Origin: Bacteroidota bacterium
GTDB lineage: Bacteria; Bacteroidota; Bacteroidia; Bacteroidales; Bacteroidaceae
DNA: 64,000 nt
Direction of reading: 5' to 3'
Assembly (NCBI GenBank): GCA_023415545.1
Contig: JAEZKJ010000022.1
Location: 1-64,000 of the forward strand
The position numbers and the translations under genes were made by a program. The notes under the pieces were generated by a model. That model worked only from the letters and a program-made list of their open reading frames with translations, was not told the DNA's origin and searched no databases. Positions within the stretch are counted from its first letter, which is position 1. Each line of letters begins with the position of its first letter. Below, piece by piece: positions 28,146-37,036 of this stretch.

Positions 28146-28964
28146 ATGATTGATAATATAGATCTTTCAAAATCTAAAGAATATAATTTATCCATCCGAA
28201 TTAGTTCGGATGGATTTTCTTTTTCTGTTGTAAATCCTCAGAACAAGAGTGAATTTATGTTCTCAAGATATGACTTATTACCATCTACTTCTGTATCAGC
28301 TAATTTAAAAAAATGGCTTTCTACCACAGAAGAGTTGAATCTTGAGTATAAAAAGATCTTTGTTATCTTCAACTCCTCCCGCTTTATGGCTATTCCACTT
28401 TCTCTTTATAGGGAGGACAGTGAAGATGAACTTTTCTACTATAATTATTCTAAACTTAATAATGAGAAGATATTAAGTGATAGATTGTCATCCGATGATA
28501 TAGTTATGCTTTACGGAGTCGATAAATATTGTCATCAAATTATAACAGAACATTTTAATAACTGTGAACTAATATGCTCTTCAACTTCTCTTCTACGCTA
28601 TTATATAGTAAAAAGCCGTATAGGTGAGAATAAAAAGATATTTATACAATTGTCTGAACAAGATATTAAGTTATTCTGTTTTGATAATTCTAAGCTTTTA
28701 CTATTAAATTCTTATAAATGCAAGCAGGTATCCGATCGTCTTTATTACATACTTTGTGTATGGAATAAATTGAATTTTGATGTTCAAAAAGACGAAATAA
28801 TTCTAAATGGCAATATTAAGGATAAAGATATGTTACAAAAAGAGTTGAAACGATTTGTCCCTAATGTTTATTGGCTCAATCCTAGAGCAGAATTTAATCG
28901 AGCACCACTTGCACAGGTAGAATCTTTTTCTTTTGATATGCAAACTTTATTATTATGCGAGTAA
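28146..28964 (+). CDS. DUF3822 family protein
   Basis: 272 residues, a family found in Bacteroidetes next to rsmD. The sequence opens with a repeated beta pattern (LSIRISSDGFSFSVVNPQN) and has an actin/ASKHA-like feel, with IFIQLSEQDIKLFCFDNSKL in the second half, but no nucleotide-binding motif can be pointed to. Start at ATG 28146, two bases after the preceding stop; the longer frame from 28086 lies inside the upstream gene. It overlaps rsmD by ten bases. Function unknown; the constant link with rsmD hints at ribosome biogenesis. Confidence 0.8.
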   Translation: MIDNIDLSKSKEYNLSIRISSDGFSFSVVNPQNKSEFMFSRYDLLPSTSVSANLKKWLSTTEELNLEYKKIFVIFNSSRFMAIPLSLYREDSEDELFYYNYSKLNNEKILSDRLSSDDIVMLYGVDKYCHQIITEHFNNCELICSSTSLLRYYIVKSRIGENKKIFIQLSEQDIKLFCFDNSKLLLLNSYKCKQVSDRLYYILCVWNKLNFDVQKDEIILNGNIKDKDMLQKELKRFVPNVYWLNPRAEFNRAPLAQVESFSFDMQTLLLCE

Positions 28965-29506
28965 TTAGCGGAATATATAAACGACGTCGATTTGATGTGC
29001 CCAACTCATTCAAGGCACGACCTACAACCGATTTTGCTAAAGAAAATCTTTTTAATGTTCTTTCGAATAACTACTTTGATTTTGAAGAAGATGGGGTTTC
29101 AGCTCTTGACCTATTCTCAGGAACAGGTAGCATTAGCATAGAACTTGTATCCAGAGGCTGCAAAGAGGTTGTTTCTGTAGAGAAAGACCCACAACATCAT
29201 GCCTTCATTTCAAAGGTTATGAATGAAGTGAAGACCGACAGATGCCAGACTTTACGTGGTGATGTATTTAAATATATTGACCGATGCAATAAAAAATTTG
29301 ATTTTATTTTTGCCGATCCTCCTTATGCACTCAAGGAACTTGAATCAATTCCAGATTTGATTTTTCAAAAACAATTATTAAAACAGGGTGGTCTTTTGGT
29401 TCTTGAACATGGCAAGGATAATGATTTCACTAAACATCCTAACTTTATCGAACAACGCCATTATGGTAGCGTAAACTTCTCTTTCTTTAAAGAAGTGGAG
29501 CCATAA
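28955..29506 (+). CDS. rsmD: 16S rRNA (guanine(966)-N(2))-methyltransferase RsmD
   Basis: SAM-dependent methyltransferase, 183 residues, acting on G966 of 16S rRNA in the 30S head. The N-terminus MRVISGIYKRRRFDVPNS and RPTTDFAKENLFNVL are typical; SAM motif I is LDLFSGTGSISIELVSRG at 51-68; the catalytic motif IV is DPPY at 121-124. Overlaps DUF3822 by ten bases and the convergent cls gene by 20 bases at its 3' end. Confidence 0.95.
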   Translation: MRVISGIYKRRRFDVPNSFKARPTTDFAKENLFNVLSNNYFDFEEDGVSALDLFSGTGSISIELVSRGCKEVVSVEKDPQHHAFISKVMNEVKTDRCQTLRGDVFKYIDRCNKKFDFIFADPPYALKELESIPDLIFQKQLLKQGGLLVLEHGKDNDFTKHPNFIEQRHYGSVNFSFFKEVEP

Positions 29507-30923
29507 TACGAACTGCCGACTCAGCAATGCGCTCTCTCAAAGAGCGCTTTTCCCATAACTTTCGTGAAAGAAGCATACTATCCTTCATATCGTTTAAAAA
29601 GATATTCTTAAGTGACTGAGCCGACTCGCTATCATACATTATAGCATTTATCTCAAAATTGTGCTCAAAACTTCTAAAGTCCATGTTTGTTGAACCAAGT
29701 GTAGATAAGCAATCGTCACTAACAATCATTTTCGAATGAAGAAATCCTTTTTTATACATATAAATTTTTACTCCCGACTCCATAAGCATAGATAGATAGG
29801 AGAGAGTGCATATATGTGTAAGAAAAGCATCACCTTTTTTAGGAATCATTATTCGAACATCAACGCCTGAAAGTGCTGCATTCTGTAAAGCTAGTAGAAT
29901 AGAGTCTGTAGGCAGTAGATAAGGAGTCTGTATATAAAGATACCTCTTTGCATTTTCTATTGCAATCAGATATCCTTGCATTATATCATGCCACTTACCT
30001 ACAGGGTCGGAAGTCACTATTTGAATTAGTGAAGAGCCCTTCTCTTCCATTTCAGGGAAGTATATTGATGATGTAATCAATGAACGATCAACAGCATACC
30101 AGTCGGTTAGAAATGCTGTTTGAAGTCCATACACAGCTTTTCCTTTAATCATAGCGTGTGTATCCCTCCAAATACCCCACTTAACACCTTTTACATATCT
30201 ATTTGCTATGTTCATTCCACCAATATAACCAACTGTTCCATCAATGACTACAATTTTTCTATGATTTCTATAATTGATTTTACTTGTGAACAGTGGGTAT
30301 TTAACTTTTAGGAAAGCCTTAACTTCTATCCCATTCCCTCGCATTTTCTCATAAAATGAATGTGATACTTTCCAACTACCTACATCGTCGAATAAAATAC
30401 GAATTTCAACACCCTCTTTAGCTTTATCAATCAAACAATCTCTAATGAGTTTTCCAATAGCATCATCATTGAAGATAAAAAACTCCATATGAATATGATG
30501 CTTAGCTTTTTTTATCTCCTTTATAAGCGAAAGCATCATTGAACTTCCATCAGTATATGTCTCTATGCTATTACCTTCGAAAGGGAGCGCACTATTTATA
30601 TTTTTGAAGAAACGCATAAGTTTGTTCTCTTCAATATTTCCCGAAAAAGATTTTTGAGCTTGGTATTCGGCCATAGGACGTCTAAGGATTTTAGAAAATC
30701 TTCTTTTACTTATAAGTCTATGTGTACGTGTATTCCTACCTACAAAATAATATAGGAATAAACCTATGAGCGGAAGAAAGAAAAGAACCAGAATCCATGC
30801 TATAGTTTTTATGGGGCTTCTATTATCTAATACTACTATTATTATTGTGAAAAAAATAGTGATGAAATAGACAATATTGAAGATTATAACAAATATATCA
30901 CTGTAGGCAGATGGAAATTCCAT
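29487..30923 (-). CDS. cls: Cardiolipin synthase
   Basis: Phospholipase-D-type cardiolipin synthase, 478 residues. Two N-terminal membrane helices (about 10-30 and 37-57) are followed by two HKD motifs: NHRKIVVIDGTVGYIGGMNI in the middle and LHSKMIVSDDCLSTLGSTNM near the end. It condenses two phosphatidylglycerol molecules, or phosphatidylglycerol with another phospholipid, into cardiolipin. It has its own promoter and its 3' end overlaps rsmD by 20 bases on the opposite strand. Confidence 0.95.
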   Translation of the reverse strand: MEFPSAYSDIFVIIFNIVYFITIFFTIIIVVLDNRSPIKTIAWILVLFFLPLIGLFLYYFVGRNTRTHRLISKRRFSKILRRPMAEYQAQKSFSGNIEENKLMRFFKNINSALPFEGNSIETYTDGSSMMLSLIKEIKKAKHHIHMEFFIFNDDAIGKLIRDCLIDKAKEGVEIRILFDDVGSWKVSHSFYEKMRGNGIEVKAFLKVKYPLFTSKINYRNHRKIVVIDGTVGYIGGMNIANRYVKGVKWGIWRDTHAMIKGKAVYGLQTAFLTDWYAVDRSLITSSIYFPEMEEKGSSLIQIVTSDPVGKWHDIMQGYLIAIENAKRYLYIQTPYLLPTDSILLALQNAALSGVDVRIMIPKKGDAFLTHICTLSYLSMLMESGVKIYMYKKGFLHSKMIVSDDCLSTLGSTNMDFRSFEHNFEINAIMYDSESAQSLKNIFLNDMKDSMLLSRKLWEKRSLRERIAESAVRIMAPLL

Positions 30924-30947
30924 ATAAATATATTATTACTTGTATAG

Positions 30948-30955
30948 CAAACTTA
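30948..30955 (-). promoter_or_regulatory. -7 promoter box for cls
   Basis: TAAGTTTG on the minus strand, a full TAnnTTTG match, 25 bp before the cls ATG. Confidence 0.5.
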
Positions 30956-30980
30956 AATAAAAAAAATGGAGTTTATACAA

Positions 30981-31018
30981 AATGCCCCTAAAAGTTTTTA
31001 TGAAACCTTAGGGGCATT
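30981..31018 (-). terminator. Terminator after the outer-membrane protein gene
   Basis: An 11-bp perfect stem, AATGCCCCTAA at 30981-30991 with TTAGGGGCATT at 31008-31018. On the minus strand it is followed by a T-rich stretch, fitting termination of the gene that ends at 31052. It also separates it from cls downstream. Confidence 0.7.
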
Positions 31019-31051
31019 AGCTATATTATCTTCGAAATATTAATCTCTTTA

Positions 31052-33976
31052 TTAGAATGGACGTCTTCCTCCTCCCATTCCACCTCTAGGAGGCATTCCA
31101 CCTCTAGGAGGCATTCCTCCAGGAGGCATACCACCAGGCATAAAGCCATCTCTACCATTCATAATCTTATCGCGAGCAGCTTTGCTACCAAATATATTGA
31201 GTCGATAAATAACATGGAACATGCAATAACTATTAATGTTGTTATATGAAGTAACAGTTCGTGCATCAGACATCATAGTACTTGTTATATTGCTCTGTTG
31301 TTTCAATATGTCGTACATCTCAAAGCTTACTGTAGTAGAACCTTTGAATAAAGTTTGAGCAATCTGAGCATTCCAAATAAGTTCGCTCTTGTTCATATCA
31401 GCATCCGGGTATCCTCTTCTAGTTTGGTTTGTAATGTTTGTAGTAAAGCTCATATTCCAAGGAAGAGTAATAGTTGTATTAGCTCCATATGAGAATGTAT
31501 AAGGCTCTTTATTTCTCGTTGGGTCTATATTATTACGTTCCCATGTATACTCTATCGATCCATTTAAACCAAATTCAAACCAATCATTACGGTAAGAACC
31601 GTTAAGGTTTTCACCAATTACTAATTTAGTACCTCTACTTCTTACAGTACCTCCATAAGTCTTATCACTTTGGAAACCAACTTGGCTTGAGTAGCTTGAT
31701 CTAGTAAATGAATTGATGGTAAACTTTTTATTCTTTAAAGCTGTGCTATATCCAAACATACCAAATGCATTCCAGTTACCATTGACATTTTCATATGTAC
31801 TTGTATTAACACCGGTTGTTGTGTCATAAAAAGATTTATTGCTTATTGCATTCTGAGTAACTTGAGCATTCAAATTTACCATAATACTTCTCTGTCTTTC
31901 GGAATTGAATGTATTAAAATTAAACCCAATATTATGTGAGAATGATGGTTTCAATCCGGCATTACCAACTTGTATACTTAATGGATTTGAATAGTCTGTA
32001 ATTGGCAATAAGTTGTCCATACTTGGTTGGCTACTTCTACCGCGATAATATACCCTAAGTTGGCTAACTTTCGAGAATCTGTAACGGAAGTCAATATTAG
32101 GAGAAAAATTCAATACACTACGAGTCGTATCGATATTTAAAATTTGTCCACCTCTCTCTGTTTTATATGATAGTTTTGTATTTTGAGGTTGTAAAGATAC
32201 ACCTAAGCTTAGTTGATATTTAGTACGAATAAAACGTAGACCTACTTGAATATCATGATTGAAATATTTATAAGTAGCGTCTTTACTTAAGCTGTCAACT
32301 TTGTTATTTTCATACCCTGAAGGAAGATGACCATTTATGTTGTCATTTAAATCATATGTACTTTTGTCACTTGTGTTATATCTATATTGGAAATTATAGC
32401 TAAACTGTAAGAATGTAGCTTTAGCAATAGGTTCACTATAGGTAACTTGAGCACTATAGTTGTATGATTTCGTTGGTGTTGTAATATATTGATTTATTGT
32501 AGAATCTCTTTCCAAAAAGTAATAGCGTGTTAATGATTCACTAAAATTGTTATTTTCTGAATCACTATATCCCATACTTGCTCTAAAAGTAATGTTTCTA
32601 CCTTCATTATTTAATTTTCTATTAAATTGAAAAGTTCCATTTGCATTAGTAGAGCTAGATTTAGATAATGAACTTCGATTCTCCAAATTGACTCTGATAG
32701 CTTCAAGAGGATCTTCATTTAAATTCGATAAATTAAGATAGTCATTAGGATTCGCTATTATGTTGAAAGGATCTTCATTAAATGTACCATTTTGATTTTG
32801 TCCACTACCATTACTTTTTCTATACGATACGTTAGGGCGGAATATTATGTTAGTCATGCTATCAGGTCTCCATTCCAATCTCATATCGGCATTGAAATCT
32901 TTCATTTTATTCCTATTAAGACTATTTTTGTTTGAATAAGAACTTCCTCCCTGAAGGAATCTTTCCGTATAACTTACTCCCTGAACATCGTTATCACTGT
33001 AGTTGTATCGTGCACTACCACCAATTTCAAGTTTCTCAAAATCGTGTGCAAAACTTGCTCCAATAGTTTTAGTTGCATTAAGTCCATTACTACTTCTCCA
33101 ACGTGGACCACCACCTCCTGAAAAGCCTTGGTTATTGACGTTGTTTGCACCACCTAAAAGAGTTACTTGTGAGTCATCATTGAAGTAATTTATTAAAGCA
33201 TTACCTGTATATCTATTTTCAGTACCACCACCAAGGTCTATATTACCAAACCAACCTTGATTCATACCTTTTTTTACAGTAAGGTCAAGTACAGTCTCCT
33301 CTTCGCCATCATCAATACCAGTAATTCGAGCCAAATCGGATTTTTTATCATAAGCTTTCACGTTTTCTATCATGTCAACAGGAAGGTTTTGAAGGCCGGT
33401 TTTAACATCACCACCGAAGAACTCTTTACCTTTAACCATGATTTTTTTGACTTCCTTACCATTAATTTTTATACCACCATCTTCAGTAACTTCTGCACCC
33501 GGAAGTTTTCTAACCAACTCCTCTAACATAGCACCTTGTGGAACTCTATAAGCCGATGAATTATATTGAAGAGTATCCTCCTTTACAGTTACCTGAGGAG
33601 CTTCGGCGATGACAACAGCCTCTTTCAGCATTATTGCATCTGAACTCAACTCAATTGTTCCAAGATTCACAGTAGGTTTATTTGCTGTAAGATGTAATGG
33701 CTTTAAGTAGTTAACATAGCCCACAAAAGAAACTTTCATTACATATCTTCCCGGCTTGGCACTAAACGAAAAATTACCACTATTGTTAGTTACATTTCCA
33801 ACAGCCATTGTACTGTCAGGCAAAGATAATATCTGAATAGTAGCTTGTGCAATGGGTGATTTATCTTCTTTATCAATCACTTTTCCGTTCAGAGTAATTT
33901 GCTTGATATTAGTTTGAGCTGTAGCTACAGTCATCATAGTAAATACCATGCATAATAATAATTCAAGTTTCTTCAT
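31052..33976 (-). CDS. Large outer-membrane beta-barrel protein with CarboxypepD_reg-like domain
   Basis: 974 residues from the chosen ATG (MKKLELLLCM). A signal peptide ends about TVATAQ; a carboxypeptidase regulatory-like beta-sandwich (about 28-105, NGKVIDKEDKSPIAQATIQI) and a plug-like part (EAPQVTVKEDTLQYNSSAY, KLPGAEVTEDGGIKINGKEV) precede a long barrel of alternating Tyr/Asn-rich strands of the OMP_b-brl_3 type. The C-terminus is a Gly-Met-Pro-Pro-Arg repeat ending RRPF. Such proteins resemble TonB-dependent receptors but often lack a TonB box. Eleven upstream codons are in frame but before any credible signal peptide. Substrate unknown. Confidence 0.85.
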   Translation of the reverse strand: MKKLELLLCMVFTMMTVATAQTNIKQITLNGKVIDKEDKSPIAQATIQILSLPDSTMAVGNVTNNSGNFSFSAKPGRYVMKVSFVGYVNYLKPLHLTANKPTVNLGTIELSSDAIMLKEAVVIAEAPQVTVKEDTLQYNSSAYRVPQGAMLEELVRKLPGAEVTEDGGIKINGKEVKKIMVKGKEFFGGDVKTGLQNLPVDMIENVKAYDKKSDLARITGIDDGEEETVLDLTVKKGMNQGWFGNIDLGGGTENRYTGNALINYFNDDSQVTLLGGANNVNNQGFSGGGGPRWRSSNGLNATKTIGASFAHDFEKLEIGGSARYNYSDNDVQGVSYTERFLQGGSSYSNKNSLNRNKMKDFNADMRLEWRPDSMTNIIFRPNVSYRKSNGSGQNQNGTFNEDPFNIIANPNDYLNLSNLNEDPLEAIRVNLENRSSLSKSSSTNANGTFQFNRKLNNEGRNITFRASMGYSDSENNNFSESLTRYYFLERDSTINQYITTPTKSYNYSAQVTYSEPIAKATFLQFSYNFQYRYNTSDKSTYDLNDNINGHLPSGYENNKVDSLSKDATYKYFNHDIQVGLRFIRTKYQLSLGVSLQPQNTKLSYKTERGGQILNIDTTRSVLNFSPNIDFRYRFSKVSQLRVYYRGRSSQPSMDNLLPITDYSNPLSIQVGNAGLKPSFSHNIGFNFNTFNSERQRSIMVNLNAQVTQNAISNKSFYDTTTGVNTSTYENVNGNWNAFGMFGYSTALKNKKFTINSFTRSSYSSQVGFQSDKTYGGTVRSRGTKLVIGENLNGSYRNDWFEFGLNGSIEYTWERNNIDPTRNKEPYTFSYGANTTITLPWNMSFTTNITNQTRRGYPDADMNKSELIWNAQIAQTLFKGSTTVSFEMYDILKQQSNITSTMMSDARTVTSYNNINSYCMFHVIYRLNIFGSKAARDKIMNGRDGFMPGGMPPGGMPPRGGMPPRGGMGGGRRPF
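31077..31139 (-). repeat. In-frame tandem repeat encoding a Gly-Met-Pro-Pro tail
   Basis: Two exact 18-bp units ATTCCACCTCTAGGAGGC (31077-31094, 31095-31112) are followed by shorter variants of 15 and 12 bp (31113-31127, 31128-31139). All are multiples of three, so copy-number change would alter only the tail length of the outer-membrane protein. Confidence 0.8.
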
Positions 33977-34055
33977 CTTTAATGTTTCCAAGTTATAAAT
34001 ATATATCAATGATACCTATGATAAAATATAGGTTTAAAGGTTTAATTGCACCTGT

Positions 34056-34460
34056 TTATTTTTTAAATAATTTATCAATTTTTGTTTTTTTAATTCCAAA
34101 TTCTAAACAGATTACATTGAATGTCATAAAGACAATCAATGCCGATGAGTCTGCTCCGTTAAGATTACCCTCATATAGCCCTTTAACTAACATTATTATA
34201 TAGTATATGAATATGAAGTAAAGAGCATAACATGATGATTTTATTCTTATTGCTGATGTCTCTTCATTTTCATTTTTTGTTTTTGCTAAAAAAATCATGA
34301 AGAGAGCAAACCATATTAATACTTTTACAGTAGCTTTTGCGAGCATAAAATTGCTATCATTTATATACCCCATAATATATAAAATAGCAGGAAGGAATAT
34401 GCTACATGCCAATATAACATATCCTATTGTTTTACATTGATTAGGTAATATTCCTTTCAT
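34056..34460 (-). CDS. Small membrane protein of unknown function
   Basis: 134 residues with four hydrophobic helices (about 12-32, 38-57, 70-92, 102-122) and short charged loops. No family recognised; length and layout recall small DUF membrane proteins of Bacteroidetes. The frame is open to 34481 but the promoter box at 34486-34479 overlaps that start, so ATG 34460 (MKGILPNQCK) is used. It is divergent from aroB and lies 79 bp upstream of the outer-membrane protein gene, in the same direction, so the two may share a transcript. Confidence 0.65.
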   Translation of the reverse strand: MKGILPNQCKTIGYVILACSIFLPAILYIMGYINDSNFMLAKATVKVLIWFALFMIFLAKTKNENEETSAIRIKSSCYALYFIFIYYIIMLVKGLYEGNLNGADSSALIVFMTFNVICLEFGIKKTKIDKLFKK

Positions 34461-34478
34461 TTTTTTAATTTTAAGATG

Positions 34479-34486
34479 CAAAGGTA
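34479..34486 (-). promoter_or_regulatory. -7 promoter box for the small membrane protein gene
   Basis: TACCTTTG on the minus strand, 18 bp before ATG 34460 and only 12 bp from the aroB box on the other strand, so the two promoters are back to back. Confidence 0.5.
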
Positions 34487-34498
34487 CTTTTTTTTGTC

Positions 34499-34506
34499 TA
34501 CTTTTG
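34499..34506 (+). promoter_or_regulatory. -7 promoter box for aroB
   Basis: TACTTTTG, 18 bp before ATG 34525. It covers the TTG at 34504, which is therefore not the translation start. Confidence 0.5.
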
Positions 34507-34524
34507 TATTCAAAATTGAGTCAT

Positions 34525-35586
34525 ATGAATAAGCAAAAAGTGATTATTTGTGATAATCTGAAAAAAAATCTTTTTTCAGCTATTTCAGATTGTGCACATG
34601 ATAAAATATTTGTTCTAGTTGACGAACATACCAGTAAACTATGTTTGCCATTAATCTCAGAATTTGATTTTATGAAAAGTGCTGAAGTAATCACTATTGG
34701 CGCTGAGGATGTGAACAAAAATATTGAAACTTTATCATATGTTTGGAAAGAGTTAGGCGATAGAGGAGCTTCTCGTCACTCGTTGATGATAAATGTTGGT
34801 GGTGGAATGGTAACAGACTTGGGAGGATTTGCTGCTGCAACATTTAAACGAGGAATGAAGTATATTAATATTCCAACCACTCTTCTTGCAATGGTTGATG
34901 CTTCAGTAGGAGGTAAAACCGGCATAAACTTCAATGGATTGAAGAATGAGGTAGGAGTTTTTGCTCCTGCCCAATCTGTAATTATAGATACTGACTTTTT
35001 AAAGAGTTTGGATATGAACAACATCTTATCCGGATATGCCGAGATGTTAAAACATGCTCTTATAAGTGATTATGAACATTTAATCGAACTATTGAAATTC
35101 GACCTTGATAACATCGATTATAAAAAGTTGCAATCATTGGTTGAGAAATCTGTGAAAATTAAAGAAGAGGTTGTAGAAAAAGATCCATTCGAAAAAAATA
35201 TTCGAAAAGCATTAAACCTTGGTCATACAGCAGGTCATGCTTTTGAAAGCCTTTCTCTTTTTAAAAATCACCCAATCCTCCATGGATATGCAGTAGCTTA
35301 TGGATTGATATGTGAACTATATTTTTCATTTGTTAAAGCTGAGTTCCCTAAAGATAAGCTATACAAAACCATTCAGTTTATAAAAGAAAATTATGGTGTA
35401 TTGAACATATCTTGTAAAGATTATGATGCATTATATGATTTTATGACGCACGATAAGAAAAACAGTGAAGGAATTATAAACTTTACTCTACTATCAGATG
35501 TTGGAGATATAAAACTTGACAATGCAGCAACACGTGAAGATATCTTTGAGATGCTTGATTTCTATAGTGAATATATGGGTTGCTAA
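34525..35586 (+). CDS. aroB: 3-dehydroquinate synthase AroB
   Basis: Second enzyme of the shikimate pathway, 353 residues, NAD- and zinc-dependent, converting DAHP to 3-dehydroquinate. Seen are the NAD-binding GGGMVTDLGGFAAATFKRGM, the IPTTLLAMVDASVGGKTGIN active-site segment, YAEMLKHAL and the zinc ligand region NLGHTAGHAFE (with a later His in HPILHGYAVAYG). Start at ATG 34525 because the promoter box overlaps the upstream extension. The tRNA-Pro gene follows 56 bp after its stop. Confidence 0.96.
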   Translation: MNKQKVIICDNLKKNLFSAISDCAHDKIFVLVDEHTSKLCLPLISEFDFMKSAEVITIGAEDVNKNIETLSYVWKELGDRGASRHSLMINVGGGMVTDLGGFAAATFKRGMKYINIPTTLLAMVDASVGGKTGINFNGLKNEVGVFAPAQSVIIDTDFLKSLDMNNILSGYAEMLKHALISDYEHLIELLKFDLDNIDYKKLQSLVEKSVKIKEEVVEKDPFEKNIRKALNLGHTAGHAFESLSLFKNHPILHGYAVAYGLICELYFSFVKAEFPKDKLYKTIQFIKENYGVLNISCKDYDALYDFMTHDKKNSEGIINFTLLSDVGDIKLDNAATREDIFEMLDFYSEYMGC

Positions 35587-35599
35587 TTTTTCATTGGGG

Positions 35600-35630
35600 T
35601 TTGTATAATAAAAATAAATAATTATTTTTG
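35600..35630 (+). promoter_or_regulatory. Strong promoter for tRNA-Pro
   Basis: TTTG at 35600-35603, 19 bp spacer, TATTTTTG at 35623-35630: a full match to the Bacteroidetes housekeeping promoter. The tRNA starts 13 bp after the -7 box. Confidence 0.8.
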
Positions 35631-35642
35631 TCACCGCATTTT

Positions 35643-35717
35643 CGGGGTGTAGCTCAGCCCGGTTAGAGTACGCGTCTGGGGGGCGCGTGGTCGCTGGTTC
35701 GAATCCAGTCACCCCGA
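35643..35717 (+). tRNA. tRNA-Pro (GGG anticodon)
   Basis: Full cloverleaf: acceptor CGGGGTG pairs with CACCCCG, D-arm GCTCAGCCCGGTTAGAGT, anticodon stem CGCGT/GCGCG with loop CTGGGGG and anticodon GGG, T-arm GCTGG-TTCGAAT-CCAGT, discriminator A. No CCA is encoded. Part of its anticodon-to-T-arm region reappears twice in the hairpin at 38418-38462. Confidence 0.95.
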
Positions 35718-35988
35718 CATAGCTAAGTTATTGAATATCATAATGTTAAGATGTGAAATAACTTAGTTATTTTTGTTTGTAAATGTTTCTGTTTATTAAA
35801 TAATTTAACAAACAAATGTGATAAATAAAATATTTTGTGTTCTTTTGGAACAAAATTCGGTACATGTTCGGTATCTATCACAATACAATTAACAATTCAT
35901 AGCTATAAATTTAGCAAATCCTGTATTTATTCTTTACATATAAAAATATATCCTAAAGTAATCTTAATCAAAATAAATTGAAAAATGT

Positions 35989-36753
35989 ATGAATAGAGAA
36001 TTTGATCTCTCCTTAGCTTGCTATGGTCATGTTAAGGATAATGTTTATGATTTAGCGATTTTACCTTGGGGAGCTACTGAACCCCATAATTTACACCTTC
36101 CTTATCTTACCGATTGTATATTGTCACACGATATAGCGGTGGATGCTTCATTAAAAGCATGGGAACAATATGGTGTACGTTGTATGGTAATGCCGTATGT
36201 TACTATGGGGTCTCAAAATCCGGGACAACGTGAATTGTCTTTTTGTGTACATAGTCGCTATGAAACTCAAAAAGCTATTCTTACTGATATCGTCTCTTCA
36301 CTTTATGCGCAAGGAATCAGGAAGTTGGTGATAGTAAATGGACATGGCGGAAATTGTTTTAAAAATATGATTCGTGACCTCTCTATTGATTATCATGATT
36401 TTTTAATTGCTTCTAGCGAATGGTATAAAGTTCTTCCAGTGAAAGATTATTTTGAATCTCCAGGCGATCATGCCGACGAAGTTGAGACATCAGTTATGAT
36501 GCATTATCACCCCGAATTGGTTGATATGAGACTGGCAGGAGAGGGTAAATATACTCCTTTTGCTATTGAGACGTTGCGCTCGAACGTAGCATGGATTCCA
36601 CGAAATTGGCAGAAGGTGTCGACCGATACTGGTATTGGAGATCCAAAATTTGCAACAGCTGAAAAAGGTAAACATTTTGCTGAAGCAGTATGTGATCGTT
36701 ATGCACAATTGTTTAAAGAACTTGTAAAGGATGATATTTATCAATCCATCTAA
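35989..36753 (+). CDS. Creatininase-family amidohydrolase
   Basis: 254 residues of the creatininase/creatinine amidohydrolase family, zinc- or manganese-dependent enzymes cleaving cyclic or linear amides. Metal-site motifs are present: WGATEPHNLHLPYLTD (Glu and His, then Asp), VIVNGHGGNCFK, and HADEVETSVMMHY, which holds the last Glu ligand. Members act on creatinine, on 2-amino-5-formylamino-pyrimidine intermediates (archaeal riboflavin route) or in mycofactocin maturation; the substrate here cannot be told. It stands alone, between tRNA-Pro (271 bp upstream, where nothing but AT-rich sequence is seen) and a terminator. Confidence 0.88.
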   Translation: MNREFDLSLACYGHVKDNVYDLAILPWGATEPHNLHLPYLTDCILSHDIAVDASLKAWEQYGVRCMVMPYVTMGSQNPGQRELSFCVHSRYETQKAILTDIVSSLYAQGIRKLVIVNGHGGNCFKNMIRDLSIDYHDFLIASSEWYKVLPVKDYFESPGDHADEVETSVMMHYHPELVDMRLAGEGKYTPFAIETLRSNVAWIPRNWQKVSTDTGIGDPKFATAEKGKHFAEAVCDRYAQLFKELVKDDIYQSI

Positions 36754-36777
36754 TAAAATATTTATTTGATTTATATT

Positions 36778-36818
36778 ATAAGCGGTTTCTCTATGATAGG
36801 GAAACCGCTTATTATTTT
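36778..36818 (+). terminator. Terminator after the creatininase gene
   Basis: ATAAGCGGTTTC (36778-36789) pairs with GAAACCGCTTAT (36801-36812); inside, CTA and TAG can extend the stem. The tail is TATTTTAT. A clear stem of 12 bp or more. Confidence 0.8.
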
Positions 36819-37036
36819 ATAGCATCCTAATATATTTTTGACTACAAAAGAACTCTCGTATTAACAAACATTCTAAACTTCAACTTTCATATAGGATATA
36901 TTTATTTAAATTGGTTAAAGTGTTATATCGCTACTTTTTCTTTTCATTTCAATAAGTAAAAGCTAAAGTAAAACATTATTTTATAAAGACTTTTTTATTA
37001 TCAATAATTCTGTTAATTAGTTTTATATTGGTTGTT
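36819..37036. other. AT-rich gap without a recognised gene
   Basis: Very AT-rich sequence between the creatininase terminator and a possible small gene. No frame of useful length, tRNA or clear promoter was found. Composition is more AT-rich than the flanking genes, in keeping with an accessory region. Confidence 0.5.
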
